Below, piece after piece: positions 31,699 through 42,924 of a stretch of DNA of 64,000 nucleotides; within the stretch, counting starts at the first letter, position 1, and every line of letters starts with the position of its first letter. The notes below the pieces were generated by a model, which saw only the letters and a list, made by a program, of their open reading frames with translations, was not told the DNA's origin and ran no database searches. The translations under genes were made by a program, and so were the position numbers. Source of the stretch: Typha latifolia (taxonomy: Eukaryota > Streptophyta > Magnoliopsida > Poales > Typhaceae); NCBI GenBank assembly GCA_019914945.1, contig CM034113.1, positions 992,001 to 1,056,000 on the forward strand. The letters are read 5' to 3'.

Positions 31699-34668
31699 CT
31701 AGAGATTTTCATATTTTTTAGTATTCAAGCTGGGGCAATTTTCCTCCTCCATAGACGACTGATGCACCAAGCACAGTTTCTTAAGACCACTGAACTTATT
31801 ACTGTTTTTCACCAAAGAACCATCAAGCTTATTGCAGGGAAAAACAGTCAACTCTTTTAAGTTTCTTAAACACTCATGCTGTTCTATTAACCATTTACTA
31901 GGATACTGCAGCTGTTGACACCCTTTGATGGTCAAAATGGCTAAAGATGATGATAATGAGGAGGATGACGTCCTTGCCAGCAATTTTGGGAACTCAATCA
32001 ATCCCAAATTGAAAAGTTGAAGTCTTTGGAGAGTAGCAGGGAGTGGAGGAATTGTTGTTAGTTTGGGGCACTCTGATATTCGGAGATTCTGGAGGCGAGG
32101 AAACAAGTCGACTTCAATATCATCTGCAGACCACATTTTCCACTCAGGTAATCGATCAAATATCAACTCTCGCAACGAAGGAAACCCCTTTACAGAGCTA
32201 GAACCATGGAATCCACACCCAACTTCTTTTATTGCATGCATCCCACTTACTTCAAGAACCTGAAGTTGGAGAAGCTGTCCAAGAGGTGGAAGGTTTTCCC
32301 AAGCTTTGCAATCAATTAGCTTAAGACTTACCAAATTATCGAGTCCATAATTACAAACCATCCAACTTGGAGAAATATTACCTTTATAACCATCGATACA
32401 GAGCTTTTTAAGTTCTCCATGTGGTTTGAGGCCGTCTAATATTTCATTCTCCACCTCAAGTTTGGTGTCCCATTCAACATACTCCCAATGTAATACCAGC
32501 TCGACAAGTTTATCTTTCTCACATAATCTAGCTTCTCCAGCTTGTTTTTTACTATCCACATTTTCAAGATTCCTGATACAAAGACATCCTCGAAGCTCTT
32601 TCAAGTCTCCTAACTGTCCAATATCAAATTCAGGATCATTTTGCACGGAGAAAGGGCACATTAATTCCTGAAGCTGATTCATTTTCGCTATCCCTCTTAC
32701 CTTTGAAAATACTCCAGCGGAACAAATCAAGCTTCGCAAATTAATCAGTCTGTTCATCTTTGCAGGTACCTGATCAAACTCCAGCTGGGAAAGATTTAAT
32801 ATTTGTAGATGGTAAAGCTTGGTTACTCCGTCTGACAATTCTTTAATACCACTTTGTGAGAGATCCAAGTAGCGTAGATGAATAAGGTCACTCAGGTTGC
32901 CGGGTAGCTTTTCCATGCGACAGTAACTTAAACTGAGCACCCGGACGCTTCGTAGCTGTTTGAGGACATCGTGGAGATTAGCATCATCAAAATTGACACT
33001 GTAAGTGTGAAGAAAAAGCAAGGTGCGTAGATTTTTCAGCACAGATGCATTCTTCTGAAGTCCGACGAGAGTATTAGTTGATATAGATAAATGCTGCACA
33101 GTACTTGGGATTTCTTTGACCTCATCATGTTCTATTCTGAGACTGCAACTCTTGTAAGTATTTTCCGCCAAATCATGCAGTAGATCATGTAAACTATATA
33201 CATCCTCCTTCATAGTCGACTGGAAGAATGACTTGGATATCAATGCATCAAAGTAGCCTTTTACAATATCCTCGATTCTCTTCTCCCTGTCATGATGATA
33301 GTACATACCATGTGCCATCCACATACCGATCACTTTATTATAGAACAACTCCCAAACTTTAGGAGTTACACTTAAATATGAAAAGCACTGCTTTAGATGG
33401 CAGGGTAAATGGAGGTAACTCAGTGTGAGAGCTGGCATTATGTCATGATGGCCCTGCTCTTGTTCCCATATGTCACTATTAAGAATGCTTTCCCAGTGAT
33501 CCTCTTTTAGCTTATCTTTCAACAATTCACCCACGGTCATCGCAGCCAACGGTGACCCCTTCAACTTGAAAGCTATTTCTTGCCCAATTTCTGCTAGTCT
33601 CTGATGTCTGTCGGGGTCTGCATCACCAAATGCACACTTAGAGAAAAAGGATTGATAGTCATGCTCTGGTAAACCCTTCAATTTGATAGGGTGCTTAATT
33701 TTCATCCACTCTGCAGCACGCTCTAGCCTGCTGGTTAACAAGATCTTGCTTCCTTCATTTCGATGGCATAGTGGAGCGCAATCTTCAAGCATATCGCATA
33801 CTTTTCTAAGAGTCTCCTTCCATACATTGTCGAGCACGAGTAATAATTTCTCTAAGCTTAGCTTCTTCTTTAGAATTTCTTGTAATTCATCTAAATCTTC
33901 GACATCAATGTGATCGTCATGACAGTGCAAATGATCTAACATTTCTCTTATAAGCCTGCCTACATTAAAGTTATTAGAGACACATACCCACATCCTGAGG
34001 GAGAAGTGTCTCTTCACCTTCTCGTCATTGTAGACTTCCTGGGCAAGAGCAGTCTTCCCGATGCCTCCGGCACCGAGAATTGGAAGGATGGGTACATTTG
34101 CGGTACCGTACGATTCCGTATTCAGCAAGAAGTTGATGATCGCTTCCTTCTCCTCCTCCCGCCCAACAAAACTTTGTTTGTTCTTCTTTGGTGTGCCAGT
34201 GGGAAGCTCGCAATTGAGACTAAGCTTCTTGGACTTTCCATTTAACTTTATTATGTCAACGAGATCCCTCACATCAGCATCAAGTCGTTCTAACTTCTTA
34301 ATATAACTACTCAGATCACTGAGCTCCCCGGGTTTGTGTCTCACAACATTGCTAACCTTACGAAGACCTCTCTTTATTGTGGAAGAAGATTTGCGTTCAA
34401 GCTCTCGGTATGCAAAGGTGTCGAGGAGATCTTCCACCTCGTACACCAACTTCTTGAACTCCTTCAGCCATTGAACCATAAATTGGCTTTCATTTGTCTT
34501 TCCCTCAGTTACTTCGACAACGCATTGGAGTTTTAGGAGAAATTTCGACAACGTTTTCAGCTTGTCTTTGACATCAGACCGCAGCTCGTGCTGCCCTCCG
34601 AGAAAGGAGCGAGCTCTATTCGCCAACTCCTTCACGACAAAAGGTGCAAACACAGCAACAAACTCCAT
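31699..34668 (-). CDS. CC-NB-ARC-LRR (CNL) immune receptor, inverted paralogue
   Basis: A 989-residue intronless CNL with the same design as 14069-17008. MEFVAV is preferred over the upstream ATG because both paralogues align from here, both preceded by a conserved TGCGCTCGCCGGGAAG-type leader. CC domain with VEDLLDTF (EDVID-type); P-loop GAGGIGKT at 199-206; kinase-2 LLVLDNVW with Asn at 281; GSKILLTSR; KGSPLAAMT; CFSYLSVTPK; LHDLLHDLAE at the MHD site; then LRRs to the end. The last residues (NTKKYENL) are out of register with relatives, so a small frameshift, not the nonsense change seen in the sister gene, sets this stop. No internal stops are seen, and it may be expressed. Confidence 0.88.
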   Translation of the reverse strand: MEFVAVFAPFVVKELANRARSFLGGQHELRSDVKDKLKTLSKFLLKLQCVVEVTEGKTNESQFMVQWLKEFKKLVYEVEDLLDTFAYRELERKSSSTIKRGLRKVSNVVRHKPGELSDLSSYIKKLERLDADVRDLVDIIKLNGKSKKLSLNCELPTGTPKKNKQSFVGREEEKEAIINFLLNTESYGTANVPILPILGAGGIGKTALAQEVYNDEKVKRHFSLRMWVCVSNNFNVGRLIREMLDHLHCHDDHIDVEDLDELQEILKKKLSLEKLLLVLDNVWKETLRKVCDMLEDCAPLCHRNEGSKILLTSRLERAAEWMKIKHPIKLKGLPEHDYQSFFSKCAFGDADPDRHQRLAEIGQEIAFKLKGSPLAAMTVGELLKDKLKEDHWESILNSDIWEQEQGHHDIMPALTLSYLHLPCHLKQCFSYLSVTPKVWELFYNKVIGMWMAHGMYYHHDREKRIEDIVKGYFDALISKSFFQSTMKEDVYSLHDLLHDLAENTYKSCSLRIEHDEVKEIPSTVQHLSISTNTLVGLQKNASVLKNLRTLLFLHTYSVNFDDANLHDVLKQLRSVRVLSLSYCRMEKLPGNLSDLIHLRYLDLSQSGIKELSDGVTKLYHLQILNLSQLEFDQVPAKMNRLINLRSLICSAGVFSKVRGIAKMNQLQELMCPFSVQNDPEFDIGQLGDLKELRGCLCIRNLENVDSKKQAGEARLCEKDKLVELVLHWEYVEWDTKLEVENEILDGLKPHGELKKLCIDGYKGNISPSWMVCNYGLDNLVSLKLIDCKAWENLPPLGQLLQLQVLEVSGMHAIKEVGCGFHGSSSVKGFPSLRELIFDRLPEWKMWSADDIEVDLFPRLQNLRISECPKLTTIPPLPATLQRLQLFNLGLIEFPKLLARTSSSSLSSSLAILTIKGCQQLQYPSKWLIEQHECLRNLKELTVFPCNKLDGSLVKNSNKFSGLKKLCLVHQSSMEEENCPSLNTKKYENL

Positions 34669-34867
34669 CTTCTTCCCGGCGAGCGCAAACTGAAACCAAA
34701 AAGAGAGAATCAGAAAGACAGGGTGATCAGAAGAGAGACAAACGATGGTACCAAACACTTAAGGTGGTTGAAGAAAAATTAGTCAACTACGTCGATTGAT
34801 GATTAATGATATGCAAGCATCATCGATTGGTGATGATAAGTGAATATTATTTATTTATTTGCAAGAT

Positions 34868-35180
34868 TGGACCTCAAAAGCTATTGAAATGACAAGTTGG
34901 CACCCATGCCAGCTGATTGTTATTTGCCACGCTTAATCCAATTCTTACGGCTCCAGCCAACAGAATCGGGAGTTGACCTTCAGCAAGGTAATCTTTTTAA
35001 CTTGTGAAACACCAATGGGCTCTGCAATCATACCCCGCTGTTAAAAAAATAGAAAAAAATAAAATAAAAACAGTAACTCTTAATTAGTTATTTGGCAGGC
35101 TAGTAAATTGCCAATTATCCAAAACTAGCAATCACGTCGTTACCTATGCCCGATAACAGTTATTTGACATTTTCTTTAAG
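34868..35180 (-). promoter_or_regulatory. Conserved NLR promoter blocks, two related modules
   Basis: Complement words CCATTGGTGTTT, AAGGTCAACTCCCGATTC, AAGAATTGGAT and CAGCTGGCATGGGTGCCA match the block upstream of the 14069 gene. A second, partial module around 35090-35180 (GCAATCACGTC, ATGCCCGATAACAGTTATTTG) repeats part of it about 245 bp further out; the pseudogene promoter at 45746-46145 has the same two-module design. Confidence 0.65.
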
Positions 35181-36490
35181 GTTTTTTTTTCCTCGGCGTC
35201 GGCCCTAGCTCTCTGCTAGGGTTTGATTGCCGCCTTCTCCCCCTCGAGAGAGGGGTTTTCAAATCGGCCTTCACTCCCTCCCCTCCTCTAGCCGGGTGCT
35301 AGGAGAGGGGAGGGGCTCTTCTTCTTCTTCTTCTTCTTCTTCTTCTTCTTCTTCTCCCCTTCCTCGCTGGTCTCAAGGCTTGCCAGCCCTTGTGCGGCCA
35401 GGTGCGTGGGTGTGGAGACAAGCCGCCTAGGCCAAGCCTCGTCATCGATTTCTCCTTTGACTCCGGCCCTCTTACGCCTCCAACTCTATCGGTACGTCGC
35501 TCTGCCCCTCCTTCACCTTCATCTTCGTCGGTACTTTCCTCCACCTCCTCTGTCAGACTGGGAGTGGTGCTCTATTTACATCAAGACTTCCCTTTTACGG
35601 TCCTAAAACGGTAGGCTATAAAAACCTTAATGTGAAAACTACTCGGACTAGAAAAGGGCAACTTTTGCCCATGCTTCTAAACCTGATCTTCTCATGTTGT
35701 CTTAATTAAATTTGAAGTACACTAGGGAGAAAGTCGTTCAAATTTGTTCGAACAATGCTGTCTTGAATTTAATTTGGGGCATACCGGAGAAAGTTGTTCA
35801 AAGATGTCCAAACAAGCTTTGAACTTTCAAAGTTCATTTGAACAACTTCTAAGGTCAGAAGCTTCCTTCAATCTTTGTCGTAACTACTTATATTTTTCAT
35901 TCTCTATAGAAAATTATGTCACAGCTCATATATAGTAAATTAAGTAAAATTACGTCATGACTCACAAGCTCCATTTTGACAATTTTGTAACAAAAATCAA
36001 AATTTTCTTAAAAATAATAATTTCTAATAATACATTCCCTTAATAGAGCTGAGCCTAATGATATTCTTCAAAAAAACATGTAGAATATGAAACATAGACA
36101 TTCTATATCAAGTCCACATAAGAATGGAAGATGTGATAAATCCAATGATGTTGTAATATACTAAAACCAAGACATGCATATGAATATAGTCAAGCATGTA
36201 GGCATAATAAGCATCTCAAATATAGATTTCACACTACATGTAGCAATATAGGACAGCATGAAGTGCACAATCAATAAGTTCAAAATGCAACCAAACTACT
36301 TCCCCATCTTTGTCTAAAATTGTCAAAAAGAAAATCCTAAGTAGAGGGAAAATGCTGTTGCGTAAAGAAATAAATATCATGCAAAAGAGTCTCCTAGCGA
36401 GCCTTCTCTTCACCATGGTGAATCTGCTCCATAGAAATGTAAGTGCAAATTTATGTAATGGTAAGTTCATAGACATGAAACATTTAAAAA
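35181..36490. other. GC-rich block then AT-rich spacer, no assigned gene
   Basis: 35190-35610 is GC-rich with TAGGGTTT, a (TTC)n run at about 35309-35354 and serine/proline-rich short frames; it resembles a plant 5' leader or the start of a non-LTR element, but no downstream reading frame supports either. From 35730, GTTCGAACAA-type motifs suggest copia-LTR debris. Confidence 0.4.
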
Positions 36491-37470
36491 TGTTAGATTT
36501 TGTAATTGGCAAATTGGTGATTAGACAAAGTTAGTCATATTGTACTCTTTAATTTTTATTATATGAGCTGTGGCATAACACCCTATGAAGTTTGGAAGAT
36601 AAATGGAGCTAGTGCGGTAAAGATTGAAGTTCATTTGAAGGTCGTTTGAAGCTTGTTTGAAATCTGTTTGAAGTTCGAACGACTTCCAACAAATCTTACT
36701 CGAGAGCTCTAGAAGATAAAACTAAGTATTTATTTTGTTTAAAGTTTGTTCGAGCAAACTTCGATTGTTTGTAGAGAAATAATGTTGAGATGTTTGTTTA
36801 AAGTTGTTTGAACAAACTTTAATTGTTCGAAATTGTTCGAACAAACTTCGAACAAGATTTGCCTAAGCTTTATAAGTCATTTAAAGTAGCTTTCAATGGG
36901 TTTGTTCAAACCTGTTCGAACGTGTCGGGAAATGTTCACCTTTTTAGTCTGAAAAGTATACCTTTTGGGGGCTATAAAAGGAAAAGTCTTGAAGAAAAAT
37001 GCAGAACTCCTAAAGACAAAAAAATCTCTTTAGAGATCATTCAAAGGGGGAGTTGATCTTGTTGGAATTCTACTATATTGAAGATTCAATTCGACATTAT
37101 CTCAAGGATTATAGAGGCAAGCCAACAATCTTAAGAGTCATCAAGATTGGGTATCAAGCATGAAAAGCAGTGTATTGAGGAGGAGTAAAGCAAAATATCA
37201 TCAAGAGTATTGTTGGAAATAACAATCGGGTTATAAGTGTTTTGTAACCGTTATTTTTATAGTGCTTGGTTTGATCTCATAGAAGAGATCCGTGATTTTT
37301 TACCCTTGTTGAAAGGTTTTTTCACATTAAAATTGTGGTGTTTAATTGTGCCTTGTGTTTCATAATTTCATTGTTTTTTGTCATTTTAAGTAAAATAGAT
37401 CTATTAAGAGGTAATAAAATATTTTTAAAAAATATATTATGCAATCTTATTTTAATATTAGATTAAGACA
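36491..37470 (+). mobile_element. Probable copia-like solo LTR
   Basis: Starts TGTTAGATTTTGTAATTGGC, close to the start of the LTR at 10077 (TGTTAGGTTTTTATTTGTTGGC). It contains many GTTCGAAC/GTTTGAAC motifs (36620-36920) and a U5-like stretch (GATCCGTGATTTTTTACCC, GGTTTTTTCACATTAAAA). The right end near 37470 is estimated from the length of the sister LTR, and no convincing target duplication is seen. Confidence 0.6.
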
Positions 37471-38330
37471 AATAACCTGTGGAAGAATGCTCGTGCAAAG
37501 AAGATTGATGTACAAAAGATAAATTAAGTCAAAACAACATGCTTTCAATTCTATAGGTTGGGTGTGCATCCAACAGGTTAATCAAAGATAAAAATTTCAA
37601 AGCTATTTCAAATAATTTCTTTTGGGATTCTCCTAGAACGAATCAAGGATGTTTTGTTACACTTATTAAATGATACCAGGGGTCAGATTAAGGCAGAGAA
37701 CTCAAGAGAGATTAAAGATTAATTATTTGAGAGTTCTACGTTTCTTAATGAGCTTATTTACTACTAAATTTGAGGAGAGCTTTTTTATGCCCATTGCTGG
37801 GAGATTATCTACTTGTACTGAAACAGCATAGGAGCTTAAATCATAGTGTAAATGTCTAATACCTTCTTCGAGTGATCCATGTTGAGTTGAGGACAATCAA
37901 TTAGGAGCGATCTATTTTACTGAATAGTTTATCATTGTGAAAAGTTCAAATAAGAGAGGGATTTAAATTAGAGAGATCGTCTGGACATAGACTGCAAAGC
38001 ACTCAACTTTCAAGTTGCAAAGTTAAGTTAGCCATTCACTTCACAAGTGATGCACCTGTTTTGGATTGCGACAAAACAAAGATAAGTAAAATACAAAGTT
38101 TGGCAAAAAGATTGCGATTCTCTATTGCTTGAAAAAAAGTTACAAAACATGCCAATGATAAGAAAATTTAAAGGGGTAGGATAGTCATCGAGGGCAAAAT
38201 GAACACCATTGAACCAGTGGCACTTCGGTTGCAAAGCTGGCTCACTTAATGCTTCTCGATGATTCTCCTATACTACTAAGTATGAGCATCCCCAATAATG
38301 CAACCCAGGGGGTTCAAAGGTCTTGTGGGG
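37471..38330. other. Spacer, no gene seen
   Basis: AT-rich sequence without a supported frame, repeat or terminal structure that I can recognise. Confidence 0.5.
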
Positions 38331-38377
38331 GCTTACATTTTGAAAGTAAGCCCTATTTGGATTTTAGTCCATGAGTT

Positions 38378-38632
38378 TTATAGGCATGGGGGGAATTCCA
38401 AACTAGTGTTGCGACGAGCTTCTTCAAGTTCCCAACTAGCTTCTGACATTGGAAGATTCTTCCATTTGACCAAGTATTTGGTCTCCGTTGCTCCGTTGGG
38501 CAAAGTTCGCACTCTGTCCACTAAGAAGGTGTCAACTTGCCTTTCAAGCGATGCCGTTGTGGGATTTGGCTGGCTTGACATATTGCGAGAAGGGTCTTTG
38601 CGATCGGCATGATACGGCTTGAGGCAACTCAC
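38378..38632 (-). pseudogene. Chromovirus chromodomain fragment
   Basis: 84 codons containing VDTFLVDRVRT, ETKYLVKWKNL and SEASWELEE, the aromatic-cage type KYLVKWK..SWE pattern of a chromodomain. It lies directly downstream of the integrase remains, as expected for a chromovirus pol C-terminus. Confidence 0.85.
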
Positions 38633-38847
38633 ATGGAAGATCGGATGGATTTTAAGCTAAGTCGGAAGTTGCACTCGGTAGGACACATTGCCTACTTTGT
38701 TGATGACAGGAAAGGGGCCTTCATATTTGGCAGCAAGTCCTTTGTGCACTTGTGAAAAAACTTGAGTGATGCCGGTTGAAGCTTGACCAGCACCAAATCG
38801 CCTTTCTTTAAGTCTCAAGGCCTTTTATTTGTTGTCTGCCCACTTTT

Positions 38848-39300
38848 TCATCTTTTGTGCTGCCTTCTCAAGATAGGCTTTGGCAATCTCCACATTCCGA
38901 TGCCATTCTTTGGCAAGGTGATATGCCGAAGGGTTGCTGCCTGTGTAACCCACCACCAAAGTATGCGGTGTGGAAGGTTGTTGTCCCATGATAACTTCGA
39001 AGGGGCTTTTGGTGGATACAGAGCCAACACTAAGAACCGATCCACCACAACCAACACTAAGCCAATGTCCCCAACATTTGGCAAGCTCGAAATGAAATCC
39101 AAAGAGACACTTTCCCATAGCCGCTCAGGAACAGGGAGTAGTTCCAACAACCCACAAGGCTTCGCGTGCTCCATCTTGTCCTGTTGGCAAATGAGACAAG
39201 TGCGCACATACTCTTCGACGTCTTCCCCCCATCTTTGGCCAAATAGTAAGCTCTTTCCACAAGAGTCAAGATCCAATGTATGCCCGAATGACCTGCTCAC
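38848..39300 (-). pseudogene. Gypsy integrase fragment
   Basis: 150 codons with CLICQQDKMEHAKP (second half of the HHCC zinc-binding site), LLPVPERLWESVSLDFI and VVVDRF, the start of the integrase core. Frames before and after are shifted. Confidence 0.8.
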
Positions 39301-39594
39301 AAGGTGTCATGACACTCATTGAGCAGTTCTCTTCTCAAGTTGTTCATCCGTGGCACATACACACGGTTTCCTTTTGTCATGATGAGTCCCTCCTAGACCC
39401 AAAATTATCGCGTCTTCCCTTCGTCTACAAGCTTCTTGAGGGTCTTCGCCATCGGATTGCTTTGCATTCCCTCGTGAATCTTCTTTAGAAGCGACGCTTG
39501 CACTTGGCTTATACTCTCATTCGCCACCGCTTTAAGAGCAGCAAGTTGCGGCTTAATGCATCCGCAACTTGATTTGTTCAACCTGGTTTGTATT

Positions 39595-39804
39595 TCAAAA
39601 CCATGTCAAATTCAGCCAAGAAGTCTTGCCATCTTGCTTGCTTTGGAGAGAGCTTCTTTTGAGTTTGGAAATAACTAAGGCAATATTATTAGTCTTCACC
39701 ACAACGCGAGACCCAAGGAAATAATGCCTCCAAACATGAAGGCAATGTATGATCGTCGTCATCTCCTTTTCGTGCACTGTATACCTCCGCTCCGTATCAT
39801 TCAA
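39595..39804 (-). pseudogene. Gypsy RNase H fragment
   Basis: 69 codons with LNDTERRYTVHEKEM and LHVWRHYFLGS, the conserved gypsy RNase H stretch (N..E..Y..hEkE, WRhYLlG). Broken on both sides. Confidence 0.8.
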
Positions 39805-40165
39805 CTTGCGACTTTCATAAGCAACCGGATGTCCTTTTTAAATAAGAACTCCGATGGCATAATCTGAGGCTTCCGTGTGAACTTGAAACGGAATGGAGTA
39901 GTTTGACAACCGCAATATGGGTTCTTCCATCACCGCTCTCTTCAAATCAGCAAAGGCTTCTTGACATTTGCTTGACCACTCCCATGAACAGTCCTTCTTC
40001 AGCAAATCTGTCAACGGTGCAGCCCTCAGCGAGTAGCTTGCAATGAACTGCCGATAATAGTTGACAAGTCAAAAATGAGTGAAGTTCCATCACCTTCAAA
40101 GGGACTTGCCAATCATGAATTGCACGAACTTTCTCCTCGTCCATGCGAACGCGACCTCCGCCAAC

Positions 40166-40827
40166 TTAGTGTCCAAGGAACATGATTTCCTCTTGTGCGA
40201 AATAGTATTTCTCCTTCTTCACATAGAGAGAGTGGACCCTAAGCACCTTGAAGATGACTTTGAGATGTTGGATGTCCTCTTCCAACGTCTTGCTGTACAC
40301 CATGATGTCGTTGAGGTAGACCACCACGAACTTGTCAAGGTATTCATGGAACAGTTGGTTCATGAGTGTACAAAAGGTTGCAGGGGCATTCGTCAAGCCG
40401 AATGGCATCACCAAGAATTCGAATGCGCCGTAATGTGTCACACACGTTTTCTTTGCTTCATCACCATCCATAACTCTGACTTGCCAATACCCTGACCGCA
40501 ATTCTAATTTGGAGAAGTGCCGTGCTCCTCCAAGTTGATCAAACAAGTCCACAATGAGAGGGATTGTGTATTTGTTTTTTATCGTCACTTTGTTCAAGGT
40601 GCAATCATGCTTCTTTTGAAATAGCATCAGTGCCCCAAACGGTGCTTTGAGCTGCAGATCAACTCACCCTTAAGCAACTCATCAAGTTGCTTCCGAAGTT
40701 CCACCAACAACGAAGGAGACATGCGGTATGGTGCACGGGTTAGAGACTTTGTCCCTGGCTCCAATTCAATCTTGTGATCCACCGGTCGTCGAGGAGGCAA
40801 GGTCTTTGGCAATTCGGGTGACCCCAC
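40166..40827 (-). pseudogene. Gypsy reverse transcriptase, two frames, altered active site
   Basis: The N-terminal part (40827-40627) has [16 protein letters not shown] and ApYRMSP; the next frame (40627-40166) has NKVTIKNKYTIPLI, LELRSGYWQVRV and FLVMPFGLTNAPATF. The catalytic YLDD motif reads YLND, which removes a metal-binding aspartate. With the frameshift near 40627 the enzyme is inactive. Confidence 0.88.
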
Positions 40828-41386
40828 GAGGAATTAGGCCATTCTCCAAAGGATCCGCCTCAAGCTTCAAGGCCGCCAAGAATACTTGCTCACCCTTCTT
40901 AACACCTTTCTTCAGCTGAAGTACTGAAAATTGCTTTGTTTCCTTTGTTGTCGTCTTCACCATCGAAACGACACAAGGGGACTCATCCCCCATTATGCAA
41001 AGAGCATTAAGAAATGGCATTGGCACTCCTCTTGCCATTTGTAGGAATTCCATCCCAAAAATGACTTGGAAGTCATCCAAAGGAACCACGATGAAATTGG
41101 CTTTGCCTCTCCAAGACCCAACTGCAACAAGCACATCCTTCGCTTGCCCGGCGATCGGTTAAGACTTCGAATTCACCACCTTCATTAGACTTGAGTCCTT
41201 CAAACGGAGCAACCCAAGTCGTTGTGCTTTATGGTCTGTTATGAAGTTATGAGTGGCACTAGTGTCAACCAATGCCTTGGTCGACTTTTCATTGAGCTCA
41301 ATGTCGACAAACATTAGCTCTTTAGGCTTTCGGTTCTTCAAAGGCAATGATCTTCTCTTCTCCCCCCACTTGAGCCTTGAGTGCAT
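40766..41386 (-). pseudogene. Gypsy protease region, two frames
   Basis: 41386-41159 holds ALVDTSATHNFI (usual ALVDTGATHNFI) and 41134-40766 continues with FIVVPLDDFQVIFGMEFL. A short gag-end frame (41522-41322) precedes it. The active-site glycine is replaced by serine and the frame is broken near 41150. Confidence 0.8.
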
Positions 41387-41545
41387 TTAGAAGCCGCAAT
41401 GCCCCCATGCGAGGGCCCTCCGTCGACTTCTCATCGTCGCTCTCCGAACTTTGCTTTTGGAAGTAAGCCCCGTTTGGGTTTTGGCCCATGAGTTTTGTAG
41501 GCATGTATGGGGAAAATCTCAAACTAGTGTTGCGATGACACTAAT

Positions 41546-42924
41546 ATTGCGATACTAAGGTTGCTTCGCAAGGAGCTCTTGAAGGAAATAAAAAAACACT
41601 CAATAATATGCAAAAGACATGAGGTTGACATCCCATTTACGGACTCAAAAAGCGGTAAATAATAGGATCGACATTGCGAACAAAATGGTCCTAACAGTAC
41701 GGTGTGAGTGGTTATAAATGAATCTTATATTTACATTTGTGTGTGAAATTTAAGATGCAAGGAAATATGGGACTTTATAATTTCCTGATCGCCTCTTTGA
41801 ATTATTCGTATTCTAAACGCACAAGAGAAGTGGATTTTGTTAGTAAATTTATAGATGATAGAGGATGATGATCAATGATAACTTCGTTTGCTTCTTACTT
41901 CATCTATTTAACCTATAATCTTCCACTGAGACGGGACCTAATCTCAGGTAGAATCCCACTCTTTCATCTCTCGGGAAGGGCTTGCTACAATCAATTTCAT
42001 TTCTTGAGCCTGAAAATGAAAAGTTGTGAAGAACATAGGAAGAACTATTAGCAGCAAAATTTAAACAACTCAAATCAAGAGGGTTAGGATTAGAAAACAA
42101 CCTAAAGAACACAGAGAAGTATACTACCTCTTATATCCTAGAGCAATTGTTGTTTCAAGTTATACCAACGTGCGGTAATAAATTATGCATCAAAGATCCA
42201 AGAAATTTGAGACGAGAGACTTTGGAAGAAGAGAGTTAATTATTTTTCACAATCTAAACACAATATAAGGAAGTAACTAGTGTTGGCAGTAATAATGTGA
42301 TTCCAAAGAGTCACAAAAAATATGTAAGTTAAGTAGCATAATAATCTTTACCGATAAAATAGGTACTTATTTTAGGGACCAAAGTCCATAAAAATTTGTC
42401 ATTTATATACCATACTAATATTTCTCAAATATCCAATATGATACTAAACTCATTTTTTATTATTTTTTATTGTCATGATATTCACTTTAGAGCTAATTTT
42501 ATTTACTTCTCTTTATGAATTTGACTAAGTGAATATATAACAATAAAATGCCTTTTAAGCTAAATTAATTTCACCATTAAATTATCATTAACAATGTGTG
42601 GGTTTCACTTAAAACTTAACTCAAAGTTAATAAAAATTTATGTCAAATACATAAAGTTACTGACAACCAGAACATAAAAACCCTCAAATCCCGTCCTTTC
42701 CATTAGCACAACTTTTTCCAGTTAACTGCAATAATATGGAACCGAGATAAGAAGAAAATGAGTATATGACAGTCCCTACATATCCAAATTCTACACAAAT
42801 ACACACAGGGGAAACAGAGCACTGAAATTGAGACAGCATTTCATTTGTAGGTGATGGCACGAGGAATATAGGTAGAATCAAAACAGCAACAATATCAACT
42901 TTTTCAAGATTTAAATCATGTCAA
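41546..42924. other. AT-rich spacer; 3'UTR of the CNL pseudogene at its right end
   Basis: Nothing gene-like. About 42680-42924 is the 3' flank of the minus-strand pseudogene: on the complement CAATTTCAGTGCTCTGTTTC and CTGTGTGTATTTGTGTAG match the 3' flanks of the other NLR copies. Confidence 0.5.

Larger units (their letters stand above)
38340..41545 (-). mobile_element. Decayed Ty3/gypsy chromovirus (pol and chromodomain)
   Basis: Minus-strand order protease, reverse transcriptase, RNase H, integrase, chromodomain, as in plant chromoviruses; plant chromodomains usually steer integration toward heterochromatin. All domains are split by stops or frameshifts and most of gag is missing. A ~80 bp direct repeat bounds the unit (about 38343-38420 and 41459-41545, sharing CAACACTAGTTTG and ATGCCTA..AAAACTCATGG on the minus strand), possibly LTR remnants. 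It is dead. Confidence 0.82.

Noticed and set aside
34669..34758. Upstream ATG of the minus-strand CNL giving a signal-peptide-like N-terminus
   Set aside because: The hydrophobic stretch comes from leader sequence that is conserved as DNA but not as a protein start in the sister gene; CNLs are not normally secreted.
35227..35614. Serine/proline-rich small proteins near the TTC repeat
   Set aside because: Overlapping frames on both strands driven by a trinucleotide repeat; no downstream coding support.
38378..38632. Chromodomain as a host chromatin protein
   Set aside because: It lies directly after gypsy integrase remains on the same strand, so it is the C-terminus of a chromovirus pol.
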